Positions 14,655 to 23,699 of a stretch of 64,000 nt of DNA are shown piece after piece. The stretch lies in NCBI RefSeq assembly GCF_002943565.1, contig NZ_PJCH01000010.1:62001-126000 (forward strand), written 5' to 3'. Every line of letters begins with the position of its first letter. Within the stretch, counting starts at the first letter, position 1. A program made the translations under genes and the position numbers. The notes beneath the pieces were generated by a model. That model had not been told where the DNA came from, made no database searches, and saw only the letters and a program-made list of their open reading frames with translations. Origin of the DNA: Hyphococcus luteus. GTDB lineage: Bacteria; Pseudomonadota; Alphaproteobacteria; Caulobacterales; Parvularculaceae.

Positions 14655-16568
14655 ATGGCCGTAGAAACACCGCTCCTGGACAATGTCAAATTTCCCGCTG
14701 ATCTGAGAAAGCTGGACAAGAGCGAGCTGCGCCAGTTCGCGGACGAGCTCCGGGCGGAAATGATCGACGCGGTTTCGGTGACCGGCGGGCATCTGGGCTC
14801 CGGCCTCGGCGTCGTCGAACTGACGACGGCCATCCACTATGTCTTCAACACGCCGGACGACCGCCTCGTTTTCGACGTCGGCCACCAGTGCTATCCCCAC
14901 AAGATCATCACCGGCCGGCGCGACCGCATCCGCACCCTGCGCCAGGGCGGCGGGCTTTCCGGTTTCACCAAGCGGTCCGAAAGCGAATACGATCCCTTCG
15001 GGGCGGCCCATGCGGCGACGTCGATTTCCGCCGCCACCGGGTTCGCCGAGGCTTCGCGGCATCTCAAAAAAGAGACCACTTCCATCGCCGTCATCGGCGA
15101 CGGCTCCATGTCCGGCGGCATGGCCTATGAAGGCCTCAACAACGCCGGGCATCTGGGCTCGAAGATGGTGGTGATCCTCAATGACAACGACATGTCGATC
15201 GCGCCGCCGGTGGGCGCCATGAGCGCCTATCTGGCGCGCGCGTCCTCGTCGGGCGTCTATCAGGGCTTCCGCACTTTCGGAAAGCAACTCGCCAAGCGCC
15301 TGCCCAAGGCGATCTACAACCAACTCGCCAAGGCCGAGGAATACGGCCGCGGCATGGTGTCCGGCGGCACGCTCTTCGAAGAGCTCGGCTTTTATTATGT
15401 GGGCCCCATCGACGGGCATAATCTCGACCAGCTGGTGCCGGTGCTTGAAAATGTCCGCGACATGAAGGACGGCCCGGTGCTCGTCCATGTGGTGACGCGC
15501 AAAGGCGCCGGTTATCCGCCTGCGGAGGAATCCGCCGACAAATATCACGGCGTCGCGAAATTCGACGTGGTCTCCGGCAAGCAGAAAAAAGGCACGCCCA
15601 ACGCGCCCGCCTATCAGAAAGTCTTCGCCAAGACCCTGATCAAGGAAGCGGAGAAAGACGACCGCATCATCGGCATCACCGCAGCGATGCCGTCGGGCAC
15701 CTCGCTCGACATGTTCGCCGAAGTCTTTCCAGATCGTTGCTACGATGTGGGCATCGCCGAACAGCACGCCGTCACCTTCGCGGCGGGTCTTGCGGCGGAC
15801 GGGCTAAGGCCTTTCGCGGCGATTTATTCGACCTTCCTGCAGCGGGCCTACGACTCCGTCGTCCATGACGTCGCCATCCAGAACCTGCCCGTGCGCTTTC
15901 CCATGGACCGGGCCGGGCTCGTGGGCGCGGACGGCCAGACCCATGCCGGCTCCTTCGATCTCGCCTATCTCGGCTGCCTGCCGAATATGGTGATCATGGC
16001 GGCGGGCGACGAAGCCGAGCTCGTCCATATGACGGCGACGGCCGCCGCGTTCGACGACGGTCCTATTGCGTTCCGCTATCCGCGCGGCGAGGGCGTCGGC
16101 GTCGACATGCCCGAGCAGGGCAAGCTTCTCGAGATCGGCAAGGGCCGTATCGTCCGCGAGGGCACGAAAGTCGCGATCCTCTCGCTCGGCGGACGGCTTC
16201 AGGAATCGCTGAAAGCCGCCGACACGCTGGAAGCGCAAGGGATTTCCACGACGGTCGCCGATGCGCGTTTCGCCAAACCCCTCGACCATGATCTTATCAT
16301 GCGCCTCGTCAACGAGCATGAAGCGCTGATCACCGTCGAGGAGGGCTCGCGCGGCGGCTTCGGCGCTTTCGTCCTGCACTTCCTGTCCGAGACCGGGCTT
16401 CTCGATAATGGGTTGAAGATCCGCACCATGCACCTGCCGGACGTGTTCCAGGACCAGGACAGCCCCGAAAAGATGTATGACGCGGCCCGGCTCAACGCCG
16501 CCCACATCGTCGAGCGCGCCCGCGAAGCCCTCGGCATGGAATCCAATGTGGTGACCTTGCGCGGCTAA
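14655..16568 (+). CDS. dxs: 1-deoxy-D-xylulose-5-phosphate synthase
   Basis: A 637-residue thiamine-diphosphate enzyme that condenses pyruvate and glyceraldehyde-3-phosphate, the first step of the MEP isoprenoid pathway, also feeding thiamine and pyridoxal synthesis. Visible signatures: [15 protein letters not shown] near residue 41, [15 protein letters not shown], the diphosphate motif [18 protein letters not shown], and the transketolase half with [13 protein letters not shown] and [15 protein letters not shown]. Full length. ATG at 14655 with an AGAGGGA site. In most related genomes ispA directly precedes dxs; it does not here. Confidence 0.97.
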   Translation: MAVETPLLDNVKFPADLRKLDKSELRQFADELRAEMIDAVSVTGGHLGSGLGVVELTTAIHYVFNTPDDRLVFDVGHQCYPHKIITGRRDRIRTLRQGGGLSGFTKRSESEYDPFGAAHAATSISAATGFAEASRHLKKETTSIAVIGDGSMSGGMAYEGLNNAGHLGSKMVVILNDNDMSIAPPVGAMSAYLARASSSGVYQGFRTFGKQLAKRLPKAIYNQLAKAEEYGRGMVSGGTLFEELGFYYVGPIDGHNLDQLVPVLENVRDMKDGPVLVHVVTRKGAGYPPAEESADKYHGVAKFDVVSGKQKKGTPNAPAYQKVFAKTLIKEAEKDDRIIGITAAMPSGTSLDMFAEVFPDRCYDVGIAEQHAVTFAAGLAADGLRPFAAIYSTFLQRAYDSVVHDVAIQNLPVRFPMDRAGLVGADGQTHAGSFDLAYLGCLPNMVIMAAGDEAELVHMTATAAAFDDGPIAFRYPRGEGVGVDMPEQGKLLEIGKGRIVREGTKVAILSLGGRLQESLKAADTLEAQGISTTVADARFAKPLDHDLIMRLVNEHEALITVEEGSRGGFGAFVLHFLSETGLLDNGLKIRTMHLPDVFQDQDSPEKMYDAARLNAAHIVERAREALGMESNVVTLRG

Positions 16569-16578
16569 GGACGCGCTC

Positions 16579-16597
16579 CTCCTTTCATTGAAAGGAG
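16579..16597 (+). promoter_or_regulatory. Inverted repeat covering the ribosome site of the downstream gene
   Basis: CTCCTTTCA-T-TGAAAGGAG is a perfect 9-bp inverted repeat. Its right arm contains the AAAGGAG ribosome-binding sequence of the methyltransferase gene starting at 16603, so the arm would be hidden if the RNA folded. It begins 10 bases after the dxs stop codon. A regulatory role is inferred. Confidence 0.5.
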
Positions 16598-16602
16598 ACG
16601 GA

Positions 16603-17076
16603 ATGACTGAAGACCAACGGCTCCGCCCTTCCTGGCTGGTGATTATTCCCCCGCCGGCCTGGGCGCTGGTGTTCGTTCTCGCCGCCTGGCTCGCCGGCTG
16701 GGCGCTGGGGCTCTCCGCGCCCTGGCGTTATCCGATGGCCGGATGGGCGGTTTTCGTCCTCGGGTTCTTCATTTCTGCGTCGGGCCGGTTCGCCTTTGCG
16801 AAAGCCAAGACCGAGGTGGTCCCGGTGTCGAAAAAGAACTCCGCGCTGGTGATGACGGGGCCGTTCCGCTTCACGCGCAACCCGATGTATCTCGGAATCC
16901 TTGTTGCGACAGCGGGGCTCGCCCTGGTGATCGGGACCTATCTCGGCTTCGCCGCGCCTGTCGCCTTCTTCGTCTTCGTCAACTTCATTTCGATCCCTTA
17001 CGAAGAAGAGAAGATGGAGCGCCAGTTCGGCGGCGACTATCGCGCTTACAAGGCCCGCGTGCGCCGCTGGATTTGA
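16603..17076 (+). CDS. Isoprenylcysteine carboxylmethyltransferase-like membrane methyltransferase
   Basis: A 157-residue integral membrane protein with about four hydrophobic helices and the conserved C-terminal ICMT/PEMT motif: GPFRFTRNPMYLG (about residues 90-102), then PYEEEKMERQFGGDYRAYKARVRRW. These residues bind S-adenosylmethionine in family members, which methylate isoprenylated or small lipid-like substrates. The substrate here is unknown. ATG at 16603 follows an AAAGGAG site embedded in a palindrome. It follows dxs by 34 bases and is probably co-transcribed. Confidence 0.85.
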   Translation: MTEDQRLRPSWLVIIPPPAWALVFVLAAWLAGWALGLSAPWRYPMAGWAVFVLGFFISASGRFAFAKAKTEVVPVSKKNSALVMTGPFRFTRNPMYLGILVATAGLALVIGTYLGFAAPVAFFVFVNFISIPYEEEKMERQFGGDYRAYKARVRRWI

Positions 17077-17090
17077 GATTGCGCTTAATC

Positions 17091-17231
17091 TTAGCCGTGA
17101 AGCGTTATCGCGCCGATGATCAAAAAACCGATTGCGCCGACCGCCATCACCAGTCCGAGCACTTTGGCTGCGAGCGGGTCCGGTTCGCCGGTCCAGTCGC
17201 GCGGGCGGGGGTTTTGAGGAGCGTCAGCCAT
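17091..17231 (-). CDS. Small single-pass membrane protein
   Basis: A 46-residue protein starting MADAPQNPRPRDW, with a polar N-terminal 25 residues followed by one hydrophobic helix (VLGLVMAVGAIGFLIIGAI). A strong GGAGGCGCC ribosome site lies 6 bases before the ATG at 17231, which is the main reason to accept it. It sits between convergent and same-strand-free regions, so it must have its own promoter. Function unknown; it could be a small regulator or subunit of a membrane complex. Confidence 0.6.
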   Translation of the reverse strand: MADAPQNPRPRDWTGEPDPLAAKVLGLVMAVGAIGFLIIGAITLHG

Positions 17232-17515
17232 AAGGCGCCTCCATGACGTAAAGTTCGGTCCCCTCAGGCGGCGCACAGCTCTTTGAGATATAAGAACCGG
17301 CGAGGCGAAATGAAGGGAGCGGGGCGCGTGGGGCCGGTGCGGCCTTTGCCCGCAGAGGCGCGGCGGCTTCTCGGGGCGATCCGGCGTCTTTTTGTTGCAA
17401 TAAGCGCATTATCCGGCGTTTTCCTGCGCCGGATTTCTGCTGCGCGCGCCTTTCGGCTTTTCAAGCGTCGTGATTTGCGGCTGAATACGCGCTTTCGCAA
17501 GGCGGGGGCCGGTCC

Positions 17516-18994
17516 GTGCTCGATCTCGAACGCAGTGAACTGATCTTCTTTATCGCGATCTATGTGGTGTTTCAGATCGCGCTCGGGCTGTGGTTTGCGC
17601 GCGGCACGAAGAGCGACACCGAATATTACATCGCCGGCGGGCGGCTCGGTTTCTTTCCAATCACCTTGTCCTTGTTCGCCACCTGGTTCGGGGCGGAGAC
17701 GATCCTCGGCTCCTCGGCGGCGGTGGCGGAAGGCGGTCTTTCCGGCGCCCGGGCCGAGCCTTTCGGCTATGCGATCTGCCTTGTGGCTATGGCGTTCCTT
17801 GTCGCCGGGCCGATCCGCAGCCATGGCTATGTGACGATTTCCGATTTCTTCCGCGACCGCTTCGGCAAACACGCCGAATTCATCACCGCCATTGTCCTCG
17901 TCATCATTTCCGTCATCTGGGCCGGGGCGCAGCTCCTGGCCATCGCCGCAATCCTTGAAACAACGGTTGGCCTGCCGGGCGTTCTGACGCTCTTCGTCGC
18001 GGCCGGCGTCGTGATTTTTTACAGCATGTTCGCGGGGCTGATCGGCGACGTCGTCACCGACGTCGTTCAGGGGCTTTTCCTGATGGCGGGCGTCGTCGTC
18101 CTGTTTGTGGTGGTGGCGCATCAGTTCGGCGGGCTTTCCATCATGATCGGCTCGATAGAGCCTGAACAGCTGCGGCTCGTCGGTCCGGGCGAGTCCGTTT
18201 TCTCGCGCGCCGACGCCTGGGCGATCCCGGTCATCGGCAGCCTCGTCACCCAGGAAGTCATCACCCGGTTTCTCGCCGCGCGGTCTTCGACCATCGCCAA
18301 GGGCGCGGCGTTTTCGGCGGCGGGGCTTTACATGGTCATCGGCCTGATGCCGGTGCTGATCGGGCTTTCCGGCGCGCATCTCGACGTGCCGGGCGCCGTC
18401 GGCGATAATTTCCTGCCGGCGATCGCCGTTCAGTATCTGCCGCCGGTTCTGGCCATTGTTTTTGTCGGCGCGCTCTTTTCCGCGATCCTGTCGACGGTCG
18501 ACTCCAACCTGCTGGCGGTCTCCTCGCTCATCTGCATCAACATTCTCAAAAAGCTTCACCAGCGCTCAAGCGAGCGCGGACAGCTCATGATCGCGCGTTT
18601 CGGCACCGCGTTTGCGGGCGTCGGCGCGCTTGCGGTGGCGCTTGGCGGCTCGGACATTTACGAGCTGATCGCGCTCACCTCCGTCTTCGGACAAGGCGCC
18701 ATCGTGGTCGCAACCCTGGTGGGCCTTCGAACCCGCTTTGGCGGTCCGGCGGCGGCGCTCGCTTGTGTTTACAGCTGCGTCGCGTTCAATCTGGCGACGC
18801 TTCTGATCCTGCCGCTCAAGGACGCGCTGGCGGAAGGGATGGCCATGGGTCCGGCCCTGTCGGCGGTGCTCGCCGGCGACGTGGAGCCGATCGCCGGCTA
18901 TTTCATTTACTCGGTGATCGTCTCGTTCATCGTCTATTTTGTGGTTGGCGCGCTGGAATCCCTCGGCGGCGCGGCGAAGCGGAAATCGGCCTGA
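17516..18994 (+). CDS. Sodium:solute symporter family transporter
   Basis: A 492-residue, very hydrophobic protein with about 13 membrane helices. The SSS signature is visible: YYIAGGRLGFFPITLSLFATWFGAETI (about residues 33-59), GLIGDVVTDVVQG and a late PAILSTVDSNLLAVSSL-like segment reading FSAILSTVDSNLLAV. These import small organic solutes with Na+. GTG start at 17516. No neighbouring catabolic gene points to the solute. It appears monocistronic. Confidence 0.92.
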   Translation: MLDLERSELIFFIAIYVVFQIALGLWFARGTKSDTEYYIAGGRLGFFPITLSLFATWFGAETILGSSAAVAEGGLSGARAEPFGYAICLVAMAFLVAGPIRSHGYVTISDFFRDRFGKHAEFITAIVLVIISVIWAGAQLLAIAAILETTVGLPGVLTLFVAAGVVIFYSMFAGLIGDVVTDVVQGLFLMAGVVVLFVVVAHQFGGLSIMIGSIEPEQLRLVGPGESVFSRADAWAIPVIGSLVTQEVITRFLAARSSTIAKGAAFSAAGLYMVIGLMPVLIGLSGAHLDVPGAVGDNFLPAIAVQYLPPVLAIVFVGALFSAILSTVDSNLLAVSSLICINILKKLHQRSSERGQLMIARFGTAFAGVGALAVALGGSDIYELIALTSVFGQGAIVVATLVGLRTRFGGPAAALACVYSCVAFNLATLLILPLKDALAEGMAMGPALSAVLAGDVEPIAGYFIYSVIVSFIVYFVVGALESLGGAAKRKSA

Positions 18995-19201
18995 AGCCGC
19001 ACGCCGTCTTCGCGCTTCCCGTTTCTTTCGCTTCGCCGCCCCCGCCGGTTGAGCGGTCTCAGCCGATTACATTTCGTAAGGGAGACAAAGAAATATTTAT
19101 GGTTAACGGGAACTTAAATAGATGAATTTCATTGCTTTATTTTTAGGACGCTTGATAAGTTGAAAATCAGTATCGGGCCCTGGCTCCGCGGAGTATTGAG
19201 T

Positions 19202-19762
19202 ATGATGAAGAGATTATTCGCTGCTGCAGCAATTGCGACGTCTGGCGCGGTTCTCGCCGCTGGCGGGGCAGCGAACGCCGCTTATATCAATCCGGCGACC
19301 AACAAGATCGAATCCTCAAATGGCGGGGACATTACTGTTGTGTTCGACAGCAGCTGGGCGGGCGATTCCAGTAATCTCGTCTCCGTCAATACCGGCGCAA
19401 CGCTCTTTAACAACCACGCCGACTCTTTTGGCACGACGGTCAATATTGGATCGTTTCTCCCCGGGGAAGAGATTGATTTCCGCCTCGACAATCTTTCGAA
19501 GTCGCTCTCCTTCGTCACGGGGCTCGCCGCAGACAATTACGACAATGTCCTCCACGCGATCCTGTCGCAAAATGCGGACGGATCGATCACGGTAGGGTTC
19601 GAAGATCTGCCGAACGGCGGCGACCTCGACTATAATGATCTGGTCTTCACGGTCTACGAGACAGCGTTCGAAACGCCGATCCCGGCGGCGGGCGTGCTCT
19701 TGCTGACCGGCCTTGCCGGTTTCGGTTTCGCCGGACGCAAGCGCAAGGCCGCCAGGGCTTAA
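19202..19762 (+). CDS. Secreted protein with DUF4114-like domain and VPLPA-type C-terminal sorting signal
   Basis: A 186-residue protein with a Sec signal (MMKRLFAAAAIATSG..., cleavage probably after AANA). The body ends with GFEDLPNGGDLDYNDLVF, the acidic calcium-binding-like motif of DUF4114 domains. The C-terminus is IPAAGVLLLTGLAGF followed by FAGRKRKA, a PEP-CTERM/VPLPA anchor recognised by exosortase-type proteases. The start at 19202 gives a clean signal peptide; an upstream TTG frame is discarded. A strong terminator follows. No exosortase gene lies in the window. The second protein of this kind is at 37715. Confidence 0.88.
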   Translation: MMKRLFAAAAIATSGAVLAAGGAANAAYINPATNKIESSNGGDITVVFDSSWAGDSSNLVSVNTGATLFNNHADSFGTTVNIGSFLPGEEIDFRLDNLSKSLSFVTGLAADNYDNVLHAILSQNADGSITVGFEDLPNGGDLDYNDLVFTVYETAFETPIPAAGVLLLTGLAGFGFAGRKRKAARA

Positions 19763-19793
19763 CGCTCTCAAGAGCAAAGCGATGGAATCAAAA

Positions 19794-19819
19794 GCCCCGC
19801 CAAAAGGCGGGGCTTTTTT
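19794..19819 (+). terminator. Rho-independent terminator
   Basis: GCCCCGCC-AAAA-GGCGGGGC forms a perfect 8-bp stem followed by six T, 31 bases after the stop of the VPLPA-CTERM gene. It can also serve the convergent PfpI gene. Confidence 0.92.
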
Positions 19820-19849
19820 CGTCGCCGCGCGGGGGCGAGATAGGGGAGG

Positions 19850-20422
19850 TTACGCGGCGACTGATTTCTTTTGCCTGGCGTGTTTGCCTTCGCAGAATTC
19901 TTCGATGATCTTTTTGTTGAAGGCGTCGAGATCGTCTGGATTGCGGCTTGTGACGAGCCCCTCGTCGACAACCACTTCCGTATCGCTGACTTCCGCGCCG
20001 GCGTTTTCGAGATCGATCTGAATGGCTTCGAAGCCGGTCATCTTGCGGCCTTCGACCACGCCGGCGCTGATCAGCACCTGGGGCCCGTGACAGATTGCGG
20101 CGACGGGCAGGTTTTTTGCGAAAGCCCCGCGTACAAAGGCGAGCGCTTTTTCATCCCGGCGCAGCGCATCCGGGTTAAACAGACCGCCGGGAATCAAAAG
20201 ACCGTCATAGTCATTAATGTCGGCGTCTTCCAAAGTCTTGTCGACCCGGATGTCCCGCAGCGGAACCGTATGCCGGAACCCTTGAATAGAGCCGGTTTTA
20301 ATCGACACGATATCCACGCTCGCGCCAGCCTCTTTGAGCGCCTTCAGCGGTGAAAACAATTCGGACTCTTCGAATCCGTCCGCAGCGAGGATTGCGATTT
20401 TCCTGTTTTCGAGTTGAGCCAT
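19850..20422 (-). CDS. DJ-1/PfpI family protein (type 1 glutamine amidotransferase fold)
   Basis: A 190-residue PfpI/YhbO-like protein. The nucleophile elbow reads AICHGPQVLISAG (Cys near residue 108), and the acidic partner lies in ADGFEESELFSPL (residues 13-25). Such proteins act as glyoxalase III/deglycase-type stress enzymes or proteases in the cytosol. ATG at 20422 has a perfect AAAGGAGG ribosome site; the longer frame upstream is rejected. Transcribed alone, facing the terminator at 19794-19819. Confidence 0.92.
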   Translation of the reverse strand: MAQLENRKIAILAADGFEESELFSPLKALKEAGASVDIVSIKTGSIQGFRHTVPLRDIRVDKTLEDADINDYDGLLIPGGLFNPDALRRDEKALAFVRGAFAKNLPVAAICHGPQVLISAGVVEGRKMTGFEAIQIDLENAGAEVSDTEVVVDEGLVTSRNPDDLDAFNKKIIEEFCEGKHARQKKSVAA

Positions 20423-20572
20423 TATTGGGCCTCCTTTCCGTGAGCGGAGGAAACCGATCACACCTATAAAAACGGAAACACGAGACGCCCCGGACTCGTT
20501 CCTGGCTTTAGGAATCTGCACAAAACTTCATCTTCCTAAAAAAACCCGGCGAAAACAAGCGTTTGGAAAGTA

Positions 20573-21553
20573 TTAATCGGTTCTCCGCGCCAGCAGGCGC
20601 GCGCCGTGCTCGCCGATGAGGATCAGCGCGCCGGCATCGTCGATCTCGAAGCGCCGGGTTTTGGCGAGGCTGTCGAACAATTTCCGTTCCTGCTCCATCA
20701 GGGCAGGCGGGCAGGCTTTTTTCGTCGCCGCGATAGGGCCGATGGAGAAGCGCTCGGGCCCGAGCGTATAGGCGGCGCTGTAATTGTTGCAGGAGCCGCG
20801 CCCCGCAAGGCGCCCGTCCGCGCTGAAGGACAGCGTGGCGTGGGAGTTATCGATGACGCCGCCGCCATTAATGTCTTCCACCACCCATTCGCCGGAAAGG
20901 AGGGAGGCGGGATCGCCGCCGCAGCCATGCAACGTCTGGCCGCGAATATCGACGGAGACGCGAAAAGGATGCGGCATGCCCGTGGCGTCGTCATGACAAA
21001 TCTCTTCTCTTGTCGTGATGACAAGGTCTTCATCCGGAATGGCGTAGCGCGTGACGGCGCCGTCTTCTTGCGGTTCGGGCGCGGGCGCTGAAAGCTCATC
21101 CTCTCCATAGTTCCAGGTGAGCGAAAGCTCGCCGCGGGCGATCTCGAGACGCCAGCCGGGTTCATTGCCCTGCGCGTCGAACGCTCGCTCTGTTGCCCGT
21201 TGGCTCTCTTCGACGGCTACGCAGTCTTCCAGAACGCCGCCGCGGATGGAGATTGTCGCTTCCTTCCCTTTGTTCCAGATATAGGTCCCGGGATTTTCCG
21301 GATCTTCATATCGGGCGCCGGAAGCGGTGCGGGTTTGCATCAGCGAAAATGTTTCGTCTGCGGTTTCGAGCGTAGCGTTCTCGCCGGCGCCGCTGAAGCG
21401 GATGCGTTTGTCGCCGCATTGGAATATAGCGGCGAAACTTTGGGCGGGTTGCGCGGCGGCGGCGGTTTCTGATTCGTCGCCGATTTCCGCGGGGTCGTCG
21501 CAACTGGCGAGAAACAGCGCGGCGCCGATAAAGAGGAAAGAAGAGCGGCTCAT
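20573..21553 (-). CDS. Lipoprotein with MliC-like and META (HslJ-like) domains
   Basis: A 326-residue lipoprotein. The signal peptide ends in the lipobox LASC with Cys18. Residues about 45-115 resemble the C-type lysozyme inhibitor domain MliC: FQCGDKRIRF strand, SASGARY-like TASGARYEDP, and WNKGKEATISI. The C-terminal 105 residues are a META/HslJ domain: LSGEWVVEDINGGG, GRLAGRGSCNNYSAAY and ATKKACPPALMEQE. The first may block lysozyme; META domains are linked to stress tolerance. The middle region (120-215) is unassigned. It is on the outer or inner membrane, facing the periplasm. Confidence 0.85.
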   Translation of the reverse strand: MSRSSFLFIGAALFLASCDDPAEIGDESETAAAAQPAQSFAAIFQCGDKRIRFSGAGENATLETADETFSLMQTRTASGARYEDPENPGTYIWNKGKEATISIRGGVLEDCVAVEESQRATERAFDAQGNEPGWRLEIARGELSLTWNYGEDELSAPAPEPQEDGAVTRYAIPDEDLVITTREEICHDDATGMPHPFRVSVDIRGQTLHGCGGDPASLLSGEWVVEDINGGGVIDNSHATLSFSADGRLAGRGSCNNYSAAYTLGPERFSIGPIAATKKACPPALMEQERKLFDSLAKTRRFEIDDAGALILIGEHGARLLARRTD

Positions 21554-21700
21554 GACAGGGCCTCCGGTAAACGGATGAGGGCTGATGAAAATGGAAAAGC
21601 AACTATGGCGTCAGAATATGCCCATATGGGGACGGGCGCATGATTTTTCTGTCAGGTTTCTGTTATAATATCGCAGGCGTTTAAGGAGGCGTCTTGCGCC

Positions 21701-22426
21701 ATGCGCCTAGATCAATATCTCGTTCAAAGCGGGCTCGCCGAAAGCCGCGCCAAAGCGCGCGAAGCGGTGGAGGCCGGGCTTGTCGCGGTGAACGGCGCGG
21801 CGGCGAAAAAAGTGTCACAGAAAATCGCCGACACTGACGAAGTCGCCGTTTCCGGCGAAGTTCATCCCTTCGTATCCCGCGGCGGGGTGAAGCTCGACGT
21901 CGCCTTGCGGAGGATGGAAATCGACGCGGAGGGAAAAACCTGTCTCGATCTCGGCGCCTCCACCGGCGGCTTTACGGATGTCCTTCTGCGCGCCGGCGCC
22001 GCGAAAGTTTACGCGGTGGATGTGGGGCGCGGGCAATTGCATGAAAAAATCGCGGGCGACCCCCGTGTCGTCAATCTCGAACAGACCCATGCGAAGGATC
22101 TGTCGTCCGCGCTTATTCCCGATCCGGTGGAAGTCATTGTCTGCGACGTCAGTTTCATCAGTCTTAAAAAAGCGCTGCCTTTCGCGCTGGCGCTGGCCGC
22201 GCCCGGCGCGCGTCTCGCCGCGCTCGTCAAGCCGCAATTCGAAGTCGGCCCCGAAGGGATCGGCAAGGGCGGGCTGGTGAAGGAAGGCTTGGCCGGGCCG
22301 GTTGCGGACGATATGGCGCAATGGATAGAAGCGCGAGGATGGCGTCTTCTTGGATTGATCGACAGCCCCATCAAGGGCGGCGACGGCAATAAAGAGTTTC
22401 TGATTGGCGCGGCGAAGACAGCATAA
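21701..22426 (+). CDS. tlyA: TlyA family RNA ribose methyltransferase
   Basis: A 241-residue protein: N-terminal S4 RNA-binding domain (MRLDQYLVQSGLAESRAKAREAV) and a FtsJ/RrmJ-type methyltransferase core with the SAM loop LDLGASTGGFTDVLL near residue 85 and VIVCDVSFISLKKALP near 148. TlyA methylates ribose 2'-OH of cytidines in 16S and/or 23S rRNA and has haemolysin-like effects in some species. ATG at 21701 with AAGGAGGC upstream. It overlaps the next methyltransferase gene by 23 bases, so the two RNA-modifying genes form one operon. Confidence 0.94.
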   Translation: MRLDQYLVQSGLAESRAKAREAVEAGLVAVNGAAAKKVSQKIADTDEVAVSGEVHPFVSRGGVKLDVALRRMEIDAEGKTCLDLGASTGGFTDVLLRAGAAKVYAVDVGRGQLHEKIAGDPRVVNLEQTHAKDLSSALIPDPVEVIVCDVSFISLKKALPFALALAAPGARLAALVKPQFEVGPEGIGKGGLVKEGLAGPVADDMAQWIEARGWRLLGLIDSPIKGGDGNKEFLIGAAKTA

Positions 22427-23696
22427 AAGAAAACCGGCGAAACAGGCGCCGCTTCAAAGCGCCGAGATTCGCATCGGGGAAATCGGCGCGCGCGGCGACG
22501 GCGTTGCAAATGTTGATGGCGAGCGGGTTTTCGTACCGCTGACGGCGCCGGGCGATATGGCGCGCATTTCCTTTCGGGGAAAGCGCGGCGAAATCGACAC
22601 GATTTTGGAGCCGAGCGATCATCGCGGAGAGCCGGTCTGCGGCTATTTCGGCCGCTGCGGCGGCTGCGCCCTGCAGCATCTCGATGCGGCCTATTACCGG
22701 GACTGGAAACGCAATCTCGTCATCACTGCGCTGGTCCGCGAAGGCTTTGACGAGAATCTTGTGGCGCCGCTCTTTTCCTGCCCGTCGGCGTCGCGCCGGC
22801 GCGCTTCTTTTGCGGTCAAGAGAACGGCGAAAGGGCTCGTCTTCGGTTTCAATGCGCGGCGCTCGGCGCAAATCGTCGATATCGATCATTGCCCGGTGCT
22901 GGCGCCCGTCTTTGCCGAAAACCTTCCCGCCTTGCGCGCGCTCGCCGAGGCGGCGCCGGCGCGCTGGCGCGGTTTCGATCTCGCCGTAACGTTTTGCGAC
23001 AACGGGCTCGATGCGGCTTTGACGGGCGGCGACGCAGAAGACGATCTGACGGGGCCGGAAATCCTCGCGCTGACCGATGCGGCGCGGGCGGGCGGCGTCG
23101 CGCGTCTTACCGTCGAGGGCGCGCCGGTCGCGGCTTTCGCCGCGCCTTGCGTGCGCTTCGGCGGCGTTCCGGTTGCAGTCCCGCCCGGCGGGTTTTTGCA
23201 GGCGAGCCGGGAAGGCGAGGCGGCGCTGAGCGATTTCGTCGTCAGCCATCTGAAAGGCGCGAAACACATCGCCGATCTCTTCTCGGGATGCGGGACCTTT
23301 TCCTTGCCATTGGCGAAGAACGCCGCCGTCGACGCTTTCGACACGGATGCGCCCGCTGTCGCCGCGCTCGACGCCGCGGCGCGCGCGGCGGGGTTGCGCC
23401 ATCCGGTGAAGGCGGAGACGCGCAATCTTTTCGAGCGGCCCTTGCGCGCCGAAGAGCTGAAGATTTACAGCGCCGCCGTCTTCGATCCGCCGCGCGCGGG
23501 CGCCGAGGCCCAGGCGGCGGAGCTTGCCCGCTCTTCTGTCCCGGTGGTTGTCGGCGTTTCCTGCAACCCGCAGAGCTTTGCGCGCGACGCCTCGATCCTG
23601 CGCGAGGGCGGGTATCGTCTGTCGCAGGTGCTTCCCGTTGATCAGTTCGTGTTTTCCCCCCATGTTGAACTTGCCGGGCTTTTCACGAAAGGATAA
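22404..23696 (+). CDS. Class I SAM-dependent rRNA uracil methyltransferase, RlmD/RumA family
   Basis: A 430-residue TrmA/RlmC/RlmD-type enzyme that forms 5-methyluridine in RNA. A TRAM-like beta-barrel occupies about residues 18-75. The iron-sulfur cysteines are CGYFGRCGGC (Cys79, 85, 88) plus the later DIDHCPV Cys. The SAM site is DLFSGCGTFSLPLA and the catalytic end contains FDPPRAGAEAQ and VSCNPQSFARD. It begins with TTG at 22404 inside the tlyA gene; no ATG occurs before residue 52, which would remove the TRAM domain. Which uridine it modifies is not predictable. Confidence 0.93.
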   Translation: MARRRQHKRKPAKQAPLQSAEIRIGEIGARGDGVANVDGERVFVPLTAPGDMARISFRGKRGEIDTILEPSDHRGEPVCGYFGRCGGCALQHLDAAYYRDWKRNLVITALVREGFDENLVAPLFSCPSASRRRASFAVKRTAKGLVFGFNARRSAQIVDIDHCPVLAPVFAENLPALRALAEAAPARWRGFDLAVTFCDNGLDAALTGGDAEDDLTGPEILALTDAARAGGVARLTVEGAPVAAFAAPCVRFGGVPVAVPPGGFLQASREGEAALSDFVVSHLKGAKHIADLFSGCGTFSLPLAKNAAVDAFDTDAPAVAALDAAARAAGLRHPVKAETRNLFERPLRAEELKIYSAAVFDPPRAGAEAQAAELARSSVPVVVGVSCNPQSFARDASILREGGYRLSQVLPVDQFVFSPHVELAGLFTKG

Positions 23697-23699
23697 GCG

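Noticed and set aside
14619-15767. 382-residue frame opposite dxs
   Set aside because: Antisense shadow of dxs, no motif.
17264-18559. 431-residue frame on the minus strand over the symporter gene
   Set aside because: Low-complexity Arg/Asp/Gly-rich sequence, the mirror image of membrane-helix codons. No motif.
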